From Candidatus Schekmanbacteria bacterium (GTDB taxonomy: Bacteria > CSSED10-310 > JACPHN01): a DNA stretch of 49,228 nucleotides. The translations under genes were made by a program, and so were the position numbers. Position 1 is the first letter of the stretch, and each line of letters opens with the position of its first letter. Below, piece by piece: positions 17,701 to 25,761 of the stretch. The notes under the pieces were generated by a model. It saw only the letters and a program-made list of their open reading frames with translations, searched no databases and was not told the origin of the DNA. The stretch spans positions 1 to 49,228 of the forward strand of contig JACPHN010000214.1 in NCBI GenBank assembly GCA_016188575.1, in the 5' to 3' direction.

Positions 17701-18104
17701 CCGCCGTCCGCCGCCTCGATACGCGTTACGCGTTTCTGGCCGTCGCCGAGGTGGCGCTCGGCGCGAATCATCCGTGGTCGTCCACCTGGCGCCTGTTGCG
17801 CCGCGAGGTGTGCGCCGAGCTGCTCAGCGCCGCGCGAGACGAAATGCCTACCGCGGACGTGCGTGCCGTCGCCGCGCGCCTGGAAACCATGGAGGCACAT
17901 TATCGCGGGCTCTACGCGGCCCTGCACCGCGGTGGTGCTCCCGGCGGCCCACGGCCGCTCTGTGGCCACCACTTCGACCCGGCGACATCACCTTCCCCTC
18001 TCTGCCCCTGCTGCGCCGCCGTGTTTGGCGCCGCCAGAGCACGTGCCCCGCGCGCGACCCGCAAGCGGGGCGACTCAACCGCAAACAGGAACAGGACTGC
18101 ATGA
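14733..18104 (+). CDS. Large P-loop ATPase, PglY/BrxC (DUF6079)-like
   Basis: A 1,123-residue soluble protein. Walker A is GTYGTGKSHL at residues 71-80 (K77) and Walker B is LLVVIDELLDYL with D182 and E183; GTYGTGKSH is typical of the DUF6079/PglY and BrxC group of ATPases found in BREX phage-defence loci. Next come helical repeats rich in alanine. Near the C-terminus CGHHF (C1077) and CPCC (C1091, C1093, C1094) could form a zinc ribbon. None of the other BREX genes (pglX methylase, pglZ phosphatase, brxA/brxB) is in the window. The stop overlaps the start of the tal-pgi gene by ATGA, so the two are co-translated. Family assignment is from memory and moderate. Confidence 0.65.
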   Translation: MLTYSDLTGLAPFTDVVQLVSADEPARALALACSFEFSPRLLGMLRDRVVPQLALAPVGAAQPGKGVLVVGTYGTGKSHLLAALSAVAELPELAQALPNGDAASVLSPLAGAFFAVRIELGATDMGLREVVVNAIAQRLAGLGIDFRFPLADAVSESKSALAGACTALASRGDGKGLLVVIDELLDYLRARAVPDLARDLVFLRELAEVSATAPVRLVAGLQESIFESPHLSGLAGEMARIRDRFVQAAIDSTDLAFVVGRRLLPKTAEQRGRVRQHLERIAPLYEGMSERLDELIDLFPLHPSFLRRLRELAHVENRHVLGAVAALVSSAPGRPLPDLDGGGSAVAAADEFSASPPGLLTFDRYWDLLVADPYARSAPGVATVIDTVEQLCQRLRAAFPRRAYLATAIRIAKALGLARLADRDLSRPVPLTAAALRDELCVWHAGAAAMGGSPAENLRTHVQTVLRLMRSTAEGQLVAATMDGDAFYLDLERVVDFDAVIAARDLPDITAPAVRECYFELLAEALPDCDTRAPYYGKTAMVELVWAARNASRACRICFGAAAAPETVAAAPGEPVAAIFLGPDEPASAVPPAGSALLVIAVDLSRRLPALEDALGNALRRAAAIRELRDLAAGDGRRSLDSRYQDLMRRLGEELMVAAPQALYLVGAEGEPKPVGESMAGGAEGEAAGSALAAVLARCFEPCFAAAAPEYPRFSCYIAGRDRAGAARDALAALAGAPPGARAAAVLDALELRAAVCPPAPEASRFGRHVLAALAAKPADRVLTREELLVAPPSAAAAAGPDAGAAVFAPGLYSLEAEWLAVVLAALETAGTLEVALPHDSGDALGARRERPHSLEELLRFRHLTRPREDDRSVRARLLEAVCKASGLAPGGAAALDIGGAAAAVIARIAAWRRDLADLHLMWAFVPTPIPEPRPVAPAAAAFAALWTTLDRVASCARGEALGSLRPAAAEVNAAIRELARLTELEMWLTAVRRLDTRYAFLAVAEVALGANHPWSSTWRLLRREVCAELLSAARDEMPTADVRAVAARLETMEAHYRGLYAALHRGGAPGGPRPLCGHHFDPATSPSPLCPCCAAVFGAARARAPRATRKRGDSTANRNRTA

Positions 18105-20884
18105 ACGCCATCCGCTCTCTTACCGCGCTCGGACAAAGTATCTGGTGCGACTACTTGTCGCGGGAGCTCCTCGACTCCGGGGAGCTGGGCCGCTGGATCG
18201 CCGCCGGCGACATCACCGGGATCACGTCCAATCCGGCCATATTCCAGTCCGCCATGTTGCGCGGCACGGCCTACGCCGGCGCTCTGGGCCACCTGGTAGC
18301 GCGCGGCATGAGCGCTTCGGAGGTCTACGAAGCGCTGGCCGTGCAAGATATCCGCGGCGCGGCCGACGCCCTGACCCCGGTGCACGAAGCGACGGGCGGC
18401 AGGGACGGCCACGTCAGCCTCGAGGTTGCACCGGGTCTGGCATACAACGAGGCGGACACCGTCTCCGAGGCGCGCCGCCTGTGGCACGCCGTGAACAGGG
18501 CGAACCTGCTGATCAAGGTCCCGGCCACGGCTCCGGGCGTGCGCGCGCTGGAAACGCTGATCGCGGAGGGCATCTCGGTCAATGCCACGCTGATCTTCTC
18601 GGTAGCTCGCTACGTCGAGATCGCGCGCGCCTACGCGCGGGGTTTGCGGCGGTGGCGCGAAGCGGGCGGCCAGGTGGGCTCCGTGGCCTCGGTGGCGAGC
18701 TTTTTCGTCAGTCGCATCGACACCGCGGTGGATAGCCGGCTCCCGGCCACGTCGCCGTTGCGCGGGCAGGCCGCCATCGCCAACGCCAAGCGCGCGTTTC
18801 GCGCCTATCAGCAGCTCCTCGACGCCGCCGACTGGCGAGAGCTCGCCGCCGCCGGCGCCCAGCCCCAGCGGCTGCTCTGGGCGAGCACGAGCACCAAGAA
18901 TCCTGCGTACCGCGACGTGCTGTATGTCGAGGAGCTGGTCGGGCCGGGGACGGTCAACACCGTTCCGGTCGATACGCTCGCCGCGTTCAAGGATCATGGA
19001 CGGGCGGAGCAGACCTTGCAGCGCGGGCTCGCCGAGGCGGACCAGGTCGTAAGCGAGCTCGCGGCCGCCGGCATCGACTTGGAGGCGGTGTGCGCGGAGC
19101 TCGAGCGCCAGGGGGTCGAAGCCTTCTCCAAGGCGTTCACGGGGCTGCTGTCCGGAGTCGGCGACGCGTGTCGGGCTCACGCCGGCGCCGCAGCCGCCGC
19201 AAGCCCGGCGTCCACCGTCCATGCCGCCGCAGTCAGCGAAGAGCTGCAGCGCACAATTGCCCGCCTGCAGGAGGATGCCGCGGTGCAACGGCTGTGGAAC
19301 CGGGACACGAGCCTGTGGGGCGGCGATCCGCAGGCGCGCCAGGCGATCGGCGAGCGGCTCGGGTGGCTGTCCGCCGTCGCGGATATGCGGGCACGCGTGC
19401 CAGAGATCGAGACCTTCGCCGCCGAAGCGCGGCAGGCGGGCTTTCGGTCGGCGCTGCTGCTCGGCATGGGCGGATCGAGCCTGTGCACCGAGGTCATCCG
19501 CAGCGTCTTCGGCGTGCGCGACGGCTTTCTCGACGTGCGCATCCTCGATTCGACCTCGCCGGAGGCGGTGGCCACGGCGCTGGCCGGCTGGCAGGAACGC
19601 TCCACCCTGTTCCTTGTCGCTTCCAAGTCCGGCACCACGACCGAGGTGGACGCCTTCTACCGCTATTTCCGCGGGCGGGTCTCCGCCGGGGCGAGCTTCG
19701 TGGCGATCACCGATCCCGGAACCCCGCTCGCCCGTCTCGCCGCGGAGGAGGGGTTCCGCAAGACCTTCCTGAATGCGCCCGACATCGGGGGCCGGTTCTC
19801 GGCGCTCTCGTACTTTGGTCTGGTGCCCGCCGCCTTGCTCGGCGTGGATCTCCCTTCGTATCTGGCGCGCGCCGAGGCCATGGCGGCGGCGTGCTCCCCG
19901 TGGCGCGCCGGCGAGGAAAACCCGGGTCTGGTGCTCGGCGCGCTTCTTGGCGCGGCGGCCGCGGCTGGGCGGGACAAGCTCGCGCTCGTGTTCGATTCTC
20001 GCATTCGCGCCTTGGGGGCGTGGGTCGAGCAGCTCGTCGCGGAAAGCACCGGCAAGATGGGGAAGGGAATCCTGCCGCTCGTCGATGAGTCCCCGGCAGC
20101 TCTGGCGCGCCCGCGCGCCGACGAGCTTGCGGTGGTGCTGACGATTGGCGAGGAAAGCGCCGCGCTGGCGGGGAGCCGGCTCGCGGCGATGGCCGAGACG
20201 GGCCTTCCGGTCCTGCACGTCGCGTTGCGGGAGCCGGCGGACGTCGGCGCGGAGCTTTTTCGCTGGGAGGTCGCCACGGCGATGGCGGGCGCGGCTCTCG
20301 GCATCAATCCCTTCGATGAGCCCAACGTCAAGGAAAGCAAGGTGCTCACGGCGGAGTTTCTTTCTCGCCATGCCGCGGCGGGCGGTTTCGGTTCGGAGCA
20401 CGTGCAGGCGGAAAGCGAGGAGCTGCGGGTAGTGGGAACCGGAGCGGCCGGCGACGGCGGCGGGGAAGTGACCGGGCTCCTGCGCGCGCACGTGGCTTCC
20501 GCCGGGCCCGGCGACTATATCGCGCTGCTCGCGTACCTTCCCCCGACGCCGGAAATCGCGCGCGGGCTGCACGGGCTGGCCGCTCGCCTGGCCTCGGAAA
20601 CGGGAGTTGCCGTCACCTACGGCTTCGGACCGCGATTCCTGCATTCGACGGGTCAGCTTCACAAGGGAGGGCCGAACACGGGGGTCTTCCTGCAGCTCAC
20701 GTGTGATGAGCAGCGGGACGTGCCCATCCCCGGCCTGCTCTACGGGTTTTCGGTGCTCAAGCAGGCGCAGGCGCTCGGTGACTTTTCCGCGCTGGAGCGG
20801 CGCGGCCGCCGCTTGTTGCGCTGTCACCTCAAGGGAAGCAACCTGGCCCGCGGCCTGGAGCGGCTTGCGCGGGTCTTGCTGTGA
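18101..20884 (+). CDS. tal-pgi: Bifunctional transaldolase / glucose-6-phosphate isomerase
   Basis: A 927-residue fusion that joins pentose phosphate and glycolytic steps in the cytoplasm. Residues 1 to about 370 are transaldolase: DITGITSNPAIFQ, the Schiff-base lysine K139 in LIKVPAT, GISVNATLIFS and WASTSTKNPAY. Residues about 380-927 are glucose-6-phosphate isomerase: GMGGSSLCTEV, the sugar-phosphate loop SKSGTTTE (508-515), GGRFSALSYFGLVPAALLG, STGKMGKGILPLVDE and HSTGQLHKGG. Tal-pgi fusions are known from several bacterial groups. The ATG at 18101 lies inside the stop of the preceding ATPase gene (ATGA, 18101-18104), with AGGA upstream. Both active sites look complete. Confidence 0.92.
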   Translation: MNAIRSLTALGQSIWCDYLSRELLDSGELGRWIAAGDITGITSNPAIFQSAMLRGTAYAGALGHLVARGMSASEVYEALAVQDIRGAADALTPVHEATGGRDGHVSLEVAPGLAYNEADTVSEARRLWHAVNRANLLIKVPATAPGVRALETLIAEGISVNATLIFSVARYVEIARAYARGLRRWREAGGQVGSVASVASFFVSRIDTAVDSRLPATSPLRGQAAIANAKRAFRAYQQLLDAADWRELAAAGAQPQRLLWASTSTKNPAYRDVLYVEELVGPGTVNTVPVDTLAAFKDHGRAEQTLQRGLAEADQVVSELAAAGIDLEAVCAELERQGVEAFSKAFTGLLSGVGDACRAHAGAAAAASPASTVHAAAVSEELQRTIARLQEDAAVQRLWNRDTSLWGGDPQARQAIGERLGWLSAVADMRARVPEIETFAAEARQAGFRSALLLGMGGSSLCTEVIRSVFGVRDGFLDVRILDSTSPEAVATALAGWQERSTLFLVASKSGTTTEVDAFYRYFRGRVSAGASFVAITDPGTPLARLAAEEGFRKTFLNAPDIGGRFSALSYFGLVPAALLGVDLPSYLARAEAMAAACSPWRAGEENPGLVLGALLGAAAAAGRDKLALVFDSRIRALGAWVEQLVAESTGKMGKGILPLVDESPAALARPRADELAVVLTIGEESAALAGSRLAAMAETGLPVLHVALREPADVGAELFRWEVATAMAGAALGINPFDEPNVKESKVLTAEFLSRHAAAGGFGSEHVQAESEELRVVGTGAAGDGGGEVTGLLRAHVASAGPGDYIALLAYLPPTPEIARGLHGLAARLASETGVAVTYGFGPRFLHSTGQLHKGGPNTGVFLQLTCDEQRDVPIPGLLYGFSVLKQAQALGDFSALERRGRRLLRCHLKGSNLARGLERLARVLL

Positions 20885-20896
20885 AGGTGTGGTCGA

Positions 20897-20926
20897 TTGC
20901 TCAGACCGGGCGCGTGAGCCTATAAA
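20897..20926 (+). promoter_or_regulatory. Probable sigma-70 promoter
   Basis: TTGCTC (20897-20902), 18-bp spacer, TATAAA (20921-20926), about 90 bp before the gene at 21016. The -10 has five of six consensus bases. Confidence 0.5.
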
Positions 20927-21015
20927 CTAGGGCGGTCAATTTCAGGGTCCGGGGCGGCGGCAGCGCGCCAGTTGCCGATACCGCATGGTTCGTTGGCGCG
21001 GAGGAGCTCAGGCAA

Positions 21016-22770
21016 ATGGCACAACTGGATTCGAGTCATCACGCGGGGCGCGCGAGCCGTGGCGGCGCCGCGGTCCTTGCGGTAATTGGGCTGCTGCTGG
21101 TCGTCGTGCTCGGCGTCGCCGCGTATGTCCTCATGAGGGGCCGCACCGTCATGCCGGCAGGCGATGCCTCTCCGTTCATGGCGCGCGCTCTCGGCATTGC
21201 CCCGGCGGATACCAAGGTGTTCTTCGCGCTCGACCTGGAGCAGTTCGGATACGGTCCCGCGGAACAGCAGGCGCTGCTCGTGGCGATCACGCAGTCGGCG
21301 CCGTTCAAGGAAGCGATGAAGAAGTCGACGGAAGCGGGCGGCGGTGCCGTTGACGCGCAAACGCTGAGCTGGCTCGGCCTGCGCTATGCGGTGTCGATCA
21401 GTGGTGATCTCGAGCGCATCGCCGCCGCAGCGAAGTCGAACGAAACTACCAGCCCCGAGCAGATGCGCAAGCTGCTGAAGATCGGTCTGCTGCTCGCGAG
21501 CACCGATGATGCGGCGGCCACCGCCGCGCTCGAACGCCTCTTTGGTGTCAACGGCGTCGCCGGACAGTTCACCCAGGAGACGCACGGCAAGGCGACGGTG
21601 CACGTCCCCGCGCCGTCCAGCGACAACGTCTGCTGGACGGTGCACGCCAACTTCGCGGTGCTCGGGTCTGACTGCGACTTCGTGCGCACGACGGTCGACC
21701 GGCTCGAAGGACAAGACGGGCCGTCTCTGGGCGAGCAGGCGGAGTACCAGGAGGCAGCACGGCAAATCCGCTTCGCGCAGGGTATGGTCGCCTACGTGGC
21801 CGCCGGCGAGCTGGCGCGAGCGATCTCGGTGGCGTCCGCGGCGGAACCCGGGGTCACCTCGCTGCTCGAAGCGCTGGGACCGCTTGCGGCGGGCTCCGGG
21901 CGGCGCGGCGAGGACATCGTCACCGAAGGCCGCCTCGCCGTCAAGGCCACCTTCGGCGGCGGGCTCCTCAGCGCCATCTTCAACGCCGCCTACGGCCTGA
22001 ACATGGACACCGCCAAGGTGCTGCCGTCCGACTCGAGCACCTACGCCGCCATCAACGTGAAGCTCGTTTGGGCCCTCGTTTCGCAGATCATGGACAAGAT
22101 TCCCGAGGCGCAAACCGCCAAGAACCAGGCACTCGGACAGCTCCGGCAGCAAGGCATCGATCTGGAGCGGGACGTCATGGAAGCGATCTCCGGCGAGCTC
22201 GCTTATGTCGTCAATGGCCTGGACGCGCTGTCGTCGCTGCCGCCCGGGGGCGACCCGAGCGGCCAGCAGGTGCTCGGCGCCCTGCAAAGAATGCAGATGA
22301 TCATAGCCTTGCATCTGGCTGACAAGGCCAAGTTTCAGCAACTGATTACGCGCTTCACGCCCCCGGCGCTCGCCCAGGCCATGCAAAAAACCACCTACGA
22401 AGGCGCCGAAATCCTGGCGATGGGAACCAACTTCGCCTACGCCTTTGTCGATGACATGCTGCTGGTTTCCATCAACAGCGGTGCCGACGGCATCAAGCAA
22501 GTCATCGACGCGAAACTGGCTCACCTCACGCTGGACCGCTCGCCGGGCTTTGAAGAGATGTGGGATCTGGTCGGCCGCAGCAAGCCGATTCTGGTCAGTT
22601 TCTCCAACGTCAACGAGTGGAACGACGTGTATCTGAAGTCGCTGAGCAGCGACCCGGCCGCGGCACAAGCAATGCAGACCTTGAAGGACAAGTTCCGCTA
22701 TTCGGGGGTCTGGAGCTCGCTGGTGCTGAACGGAGAGGGATTGTATTTCGCCGCGTTGGCCAAGAAGTAG
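21016..22770 (+). CDS. DUF3352-like membrane-anchored protein
   Basis: A 584-residue protein with a single N-terminal membrane span (residues about 18-40, AVLAVIGLLLVVVLGVAAYV) and a large domain outside the cytoplasm. The phrase PADTKVFFALDLEQ just after the anchor, followed by repeated strands of the type TYAAINVKLVWAL and ILVSFSNVNEWN, fits the DUF3352 family, whose members are surface-exposed proteins of unknown role in cyanobacteria and deltaproteobacteria. GGAGGAG before the ATG supports the start. It has its own promoter at 20897 and is followed by a GC-rich hairpin. Confidence 0.68.
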   Translation: MAQLDSSHHAGRASRGGAAVLAVIGLLLVVVLGVAAYVLMRGRTVMPAGDASPFMARALGIAPADTKVFFALDLEQFGYGPAEQQALLVAITQSAPFKEAMKKSTEAGGGAVDAQTLSWLGLRYAVSISGDLERIAAAAKSNETTSPEQMRKLLKIGLLLASTDDAAATAALERLFGVNGVAGQFTQETHGKATVHVPAPSSDNVCWTVHANFAVLGSDCDFVRTTVDRLEGQDGPSLGEQAEYQEAARQIRFAQGMVAYVAAGELARAISVASAAEPGVTSLLEALGPLAAGSGRRGEDIVTEGRLAVKATFGGGLLSAIFNAAYGLNMDTAKVLPSDSSTYAAINVKLVWALVSQIMDKIPEAQTAKNQALGQLRQQGIDLERDVMEAISGELAYVVNGLDALSSLPPGGDPSGQQVLGALQRMQMIIALHLADKAKFQQLITRFTPPALAQAMQKTTYEGAEILAMGTNFAYAFVDDMLLVSINSGADGIKQVIDAKLAHLTLDRSPGFEEMWDLVGRSKPILVSFSNVNEWNDVYLKSLSSDPAAAQAMQTLKDKFRYSGVWSSLVLNGEGLYFAALAKK

Positions 22771-22791
22771 GGGGAAAAGCGCAATCGTGCT

Positions 22792-22816
22792 CCTCCCCGC
22801 GTTCGCGGGGGGGAGG
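22792..22816. repeat. GC-rich hairpin repeat, copy d
   Basis: CCTCCCCGCG paired with CGCGGGG...GAGG, 22 bp after the DUF3352 gene. The IS607 element starts immediately after it. Confidence 0.6.
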
Positions 22817-22880
22817 TTCGCAGCTGCTGCAGGAATTGCTAGTCCCGGACTGCATTTGCTGTTGATTCGAGAGGGCCAAT

Positions 22881-23612
22881 GTGCCATGCTCAGGAGGTAT
22901 GCGAAAACCTATCGAGATAACTGAACGTTGCTATACTCCCGGTCAAGCCGCCCAACTTCTTGGTGTCAACGTGTTCACGCTTCGAACTTGGGCCCGCGAT
23001 GGCAAAATCGCCTCGGTCAAGACGGTAGGTGGCCATCGAAGAATTCCTCAGTGGGTCGTCGACCAAATGCTTGGCAAGCAAACTCAGCGTGGCGCTCGGT
23101 TGCGAGTGGCTATCTATGCGCGTGTCAGCACGAAGAAACAGGCTGAGATGGGCAATCTCGTGCGCCAGAAGGACCGACTATTCGAACATGCGATTAGCAG
23201 TGGGTATGACGTGGTGGCAAGCTTTTCCTAAGTCGCGAGCGGAGTCAATGAGAAGCGCCGTGAGCTTGGAAAGCTTTTGGACCTGGTTTTCGGACGCAAG
23301 ATCGATCGGGTCATCGTTGAGTATCGAGACCGCCTTGCTCGGTTCGGATACGATTACCTCGAGCGGACCTTCGGCGCATTCGACGTGCGGGTCGAGGTAC
23401 TCGAGGCCGAAAAGAAGGAACATACAGAAGAACTGGCCGACGATTTGTTGGCTATTATCCGTTCCTTCGCTGCGCGCCTTTATGGAGCCCGCGGCGGTAA
23501 CGCAATAAAAAAATGGCAGAGGATCTACTGGCGGGGCAGTTTCCACCGTCGGATCTCGACAATTGCGCGTAGTACGACGGAATTTGTTTTCGGGACCAGA
23601 AGATGTCGGTGA
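22881..23612 (+). pseudogene. tnpA: IS607 TnpA serine recombinase, interrupted by in-frame stop
   Basis: The frame from GTG 22881 (or ATG 22899) gives an N-terminal MerR-like helix-turn-helix (YTPGQAAQLLGVNVFTLRTW) and a small serine-recombinase domain with the catalytic serine in IYARVSTKKQ (S77 from ATG 22899). At 23229-23231 a TAA stops it after VVASFS. The same frame then continues without another stop to 23612 with conserved recombinase text (VASGVNEKRRELGKLLDLVF, then IVEYRDRLARFGYDYLE). One base change, probably GAA to TAA, explains it. The full product would be about 237 residues. It overlaps tnpB by 10 bp. The element is therefore likely unable to move by itself. Confidence 0.85.
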
Positions 23613-25141
23613 AAAAGAAAAAGGTTGTGTCGAGGCCGAAACGGACGATCCAAAGTGAGTGGTTCCCTGAGGCGGATCCCACCCTTGAAGCGATGCCGAA
23701 CCCGTGGAAAGCACTCGGAGAAACCGTGCTTGAAACGGAGCTGCGGCTTTTCTGTCGAGCGGCCAGGTGGGCTTACAACGCGTTACGACAAGGGCGAAGC
23801 CGGGAAGACCTCAAGATACAAGGTCAGGATCTTCACGGCCTCAATAGTCGTTACGTAGATGAGGCCATACAATGGGCAACCGAGATCCTGGCTTCCCAAA
23901 AGGAGCGTCTTCCGGGCCAGATAGCAGACCTCGAGGAGAAGATTGCTCGTACTGAGAAGAAGCGATCGAAAGCCGAGCGCCTCGAACGAGCACTCGGAGG
24001 CTATGATTCCCGGCTGAAGAAACTACGCAAGGATCACGACGAGCTGGTAGCCCACCAAAAGGCCGGAACGGTTCCGCCCGCGATCTTCGGAGGCCGCAAA
24101 GCGTTTGAGGAACGATGCCAAGGCAAGATCTCCAGGGCCGAATGGCGTGCTCGACGGCGCAATCGCCTGATCTGTCGCGGCGACAAGACCAAGAACGGCA
24201 ATCCGCACCTACGCATTTTCGTGGACGACACAGGCCATTTTCGCTTGGAAGCGGCCCTTTCGCATCTTGTCGACAAGGGAAAAAACGCACCCCGCATAGG
24301 TGGCGGTCTTTTCGTGCCACCCAAATATCGACAGGATCTGCATTTCGCCGTATTAGACGGATCTCCCTACACCGTTGAGATCCTCCGAGGAGAAGATGGA
24401 CGCTACCGGGCACACATCACGATCGAGGTAGACGTAGCGGTCTTGGCCGTGCGCGTGGGCCCGAAAGCGTTGGGAGTGGACCTCAACCCCGACCGAACCT
24501 CGCTGGTGGAAACGGATGCCTCTGGCAACGCGATCGACCGGCGGACGGTCCTTCATCCCGAGCTCGAACATGCGCGACGGAACAAGCGAGACGTACGGAT
24601 CGGGGAGATCGCGGCCGAAATCGTCGAATGGGCGTGCGCGTGTCGAGCCGGCTTGGTGCTGGAGAACCTCTCTTTCACGCAAGGCCGTCTCGATACGGAC
24701 AAGCGTTTCAATCGCATGGCGTCGCAGTTTGCCTACCGGCGCTTACAGGCGGCGATTCTTCGGCAGGCCATGGAGCGAGGCGTTGAGGTCGTGTTGGTGC
24801 CAGCAGCCTACAGCTCGGCCGAGGGCGTGCTGAAGTATGCCCGAGACCGAGGCATGAGCGACCATGAAGCGGTCGCGTACGTTCTCGCGCGGCGAGGTCT
24901 AGCAGGCAGAAAACACGGACGAATGCCGCGAGAACGGGTCACTGCCAGCGTGCGGGCTCGGATCATGGAGCTCGTCAGGGACCTGACGAATCATCGGCGA
25001 GAGGTCAAGGCAAAACTCCTAAATTCTGAGCCAAGCGATCAAGAAAGGCTCAAGAATCGTATTCGAACGGTGGGCCGCTGGATCGGGCGGCTCGCGAAAT
25101 GGCAACAACTCAATCACGGCGGTCGGGCATGGTTTGTCTGA
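23603..25141 (+). CDS. tnpB: TnpB RNA-guided nuclease (IS607 family)
   Basis: A 512-residue TnpB, ancestor-type of Cas12. RuvC acidic residues appear intact: D293 in ALGVDLNPDR, E354 in GLVLENLSF and D420 in GMSDHEAVAYVLARRGL. In many relatives of this IS607 branch the third residue is replaced, so its presence is notable. A basic N-terminal part and a coiled region (residues about 95-150, rich in K and E) precede the catalytic core. The usual CxxC zinc finger is not seen. TnpB cuts DNA guided by an RNA from the element's right end, which helps the element persist. The start ATG at 23603 lies within tnpA. Confidence 0.88.
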   Translation: MSVKKKKVVSRPKRTIQSEWFPEADPTLEAMPNPWKALGETVLETELRLFCRAARWAYNALRQGRSREDLKIQGQDLHGLNSRYVDEAIQWATEILASQKERLPGQIADLEEKIARTEKKRSKAERLERALGGYDSRLKKLRKDHDELVAHQKAGTVPPAIFGGRKAFEERCQGKISRAEWRARRRNRLICRGDKTKNGNPHLRIFVDDTGHFRLEAALSHLVDKGKNAPRIGGGLFVPPKYRQDLHFAVLDGSPYTVEILRGEDGRYRAHITIEVDVAVLAVRVGPKALGVDLNPDRTSLVETDASGNAIDRRTVLHPELEHARRNKRDVRIGEIAAEIVEWACACRAGLVLENLSFTQGRLDTDKRFNRMASQFAYRRLQAAILRQAMERGVEVVLVPAAYSSAEGVLKYARDRGMSDHEAVAYVLARRGLAGRKHGRMPRERVTASVRARIMELVRDLTNHRREVKAKLLNSEPSDQERLKNRIRTVGRWIGRLAKWQQLNHGGRAWFV

Positions 25142-25559
25142 GTCATTTCCGAAATGCGCAGATGCCGTTGGTCGCGTGTTTTCCTTCTTGGCGGTAGCAA
25201 CGGAAGCAAGGATGCCGCCAAGAAGCAGGGCGTCTTACGGACGGCCGGGGCTGGGAAGCGGTACCCTAACCTGACGGGGGCGATAAGAAGAGCATTCTTC
25301 GGAAGGAACCGTCTGAGTTTTACTGCTCCGGATCAGGATCTACCCCAAAGGCCAGTTGGGCGCAGCACACATGACGGGGTAGAACCGAGCGGGTTGGAGG
25401 CCCGCCCCGAGGGACCTAACGAGTCGGCCGCGAGGCTGCTGAACCTGGTCTGGTCCCGGCGAGATCAAGCTCGCTTCTTCCGTGTGAACCCGAGTGAACC
25501 CCCACTTGTCGATTTACCACGGAAAAATTAACCAGGCATGCGACTGCAGGAGGTTCGCA
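25142..25559 (+). ncRNA. Candidate omega-RNA (TnpB guide scaffold)
   Basis: The 418 bp between the tnpB stop and the element's right end have no convincing gene but are strongly structured: CTTCTTGGCGG (25184-25194) pairs perfectly with CCGCCAAGAAG (25215-25225). In IS607 and IS605 elements the guide RNA spans this place, starting in or after the tnpB 3' end and running past the right end, where the flanking bases act as guide. The guide would begin around 25560. The 5' limit is unknown. Confidence 0.55.
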
Positions 25560-25565
25560 AACGCC

Positions 25566-25588
25566 CGCGGCCCACTTCTCGGGCCGCG
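25566..25588. repeat. Hairpin next to IS right end
   Basis: CGCGGCCC (25566-25573) and GGGCCGCG (25581-25588), 8-bp stem with a 7-base loop. No T-run follows, so it is not a clear terminator. Confidence 0.45.
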
Positions 25589-25660
25589 CGGCGTGAGCTC
25601 GGGGCTTTCTTCTCGAGGTTGCTTCGTCATCCCTTCGTCGTCAGCCGGTCCGACCACTCA

Positions 25661-25690
25661 TTGACAGGTTGGGCGGCACCAGCCTAATCT
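25661..25690 (+). promoter_or_regulatory. Possible sigma-70 promoter
   Basis: A perfect TTGACA (25661-25666) followed after 18 bp by TAATCT (25685-25690); the -10 is weak. It is 72 bp before the ATG of the activase gene. Confidence 0.4.
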
Positions 25691-25761
25691 CCGGCACGCC
25701 TCCTATGGGTGGGAGCATCGGTGCTCCAACCCCAACCTGGTCTCCAACCACGGAGCTGGTC

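Larger units (their letters stand above)
22812..25559 (+). mobile_element. IS607-type insertion sequence
   Basis: About 2.75 kb holding a serine-recombinase tnpA (broken) and tnpB, with codon use visibly less GC-rich than the neighbours. The 11-base sequence GGAGGTTCGCA occurs at 22812-22822 and 25549-25559 and brackets the element; IS607 elements do not normally duplicate a long target, so it may instead reflect shared recombination-site sequence. Exact ends are inferred. Confidence 0.7.

Noticed and set aside
14733-18104. A complete BREX defence system
   Set aside because: Only a PglY/BrxC-like ATPase is present; no methylase, PglZ phosphatase, Lon-like protease or BrxA/B gene is in the window.
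17912-20827. Very long open frame on the strand opposite tal-pgi (over 900 codons)
   Set aside because: It mirrors the codon pattern of the real gene; its product is rich in arginine, histidine and glutamine with no family text. High-GC genes often leave such open antisense frames.
25154-25531. 125-codon frame after tnpB
   Set aside because: It lies in the strongly structured region expected for the omega-RNA and has no recognisable protein text.
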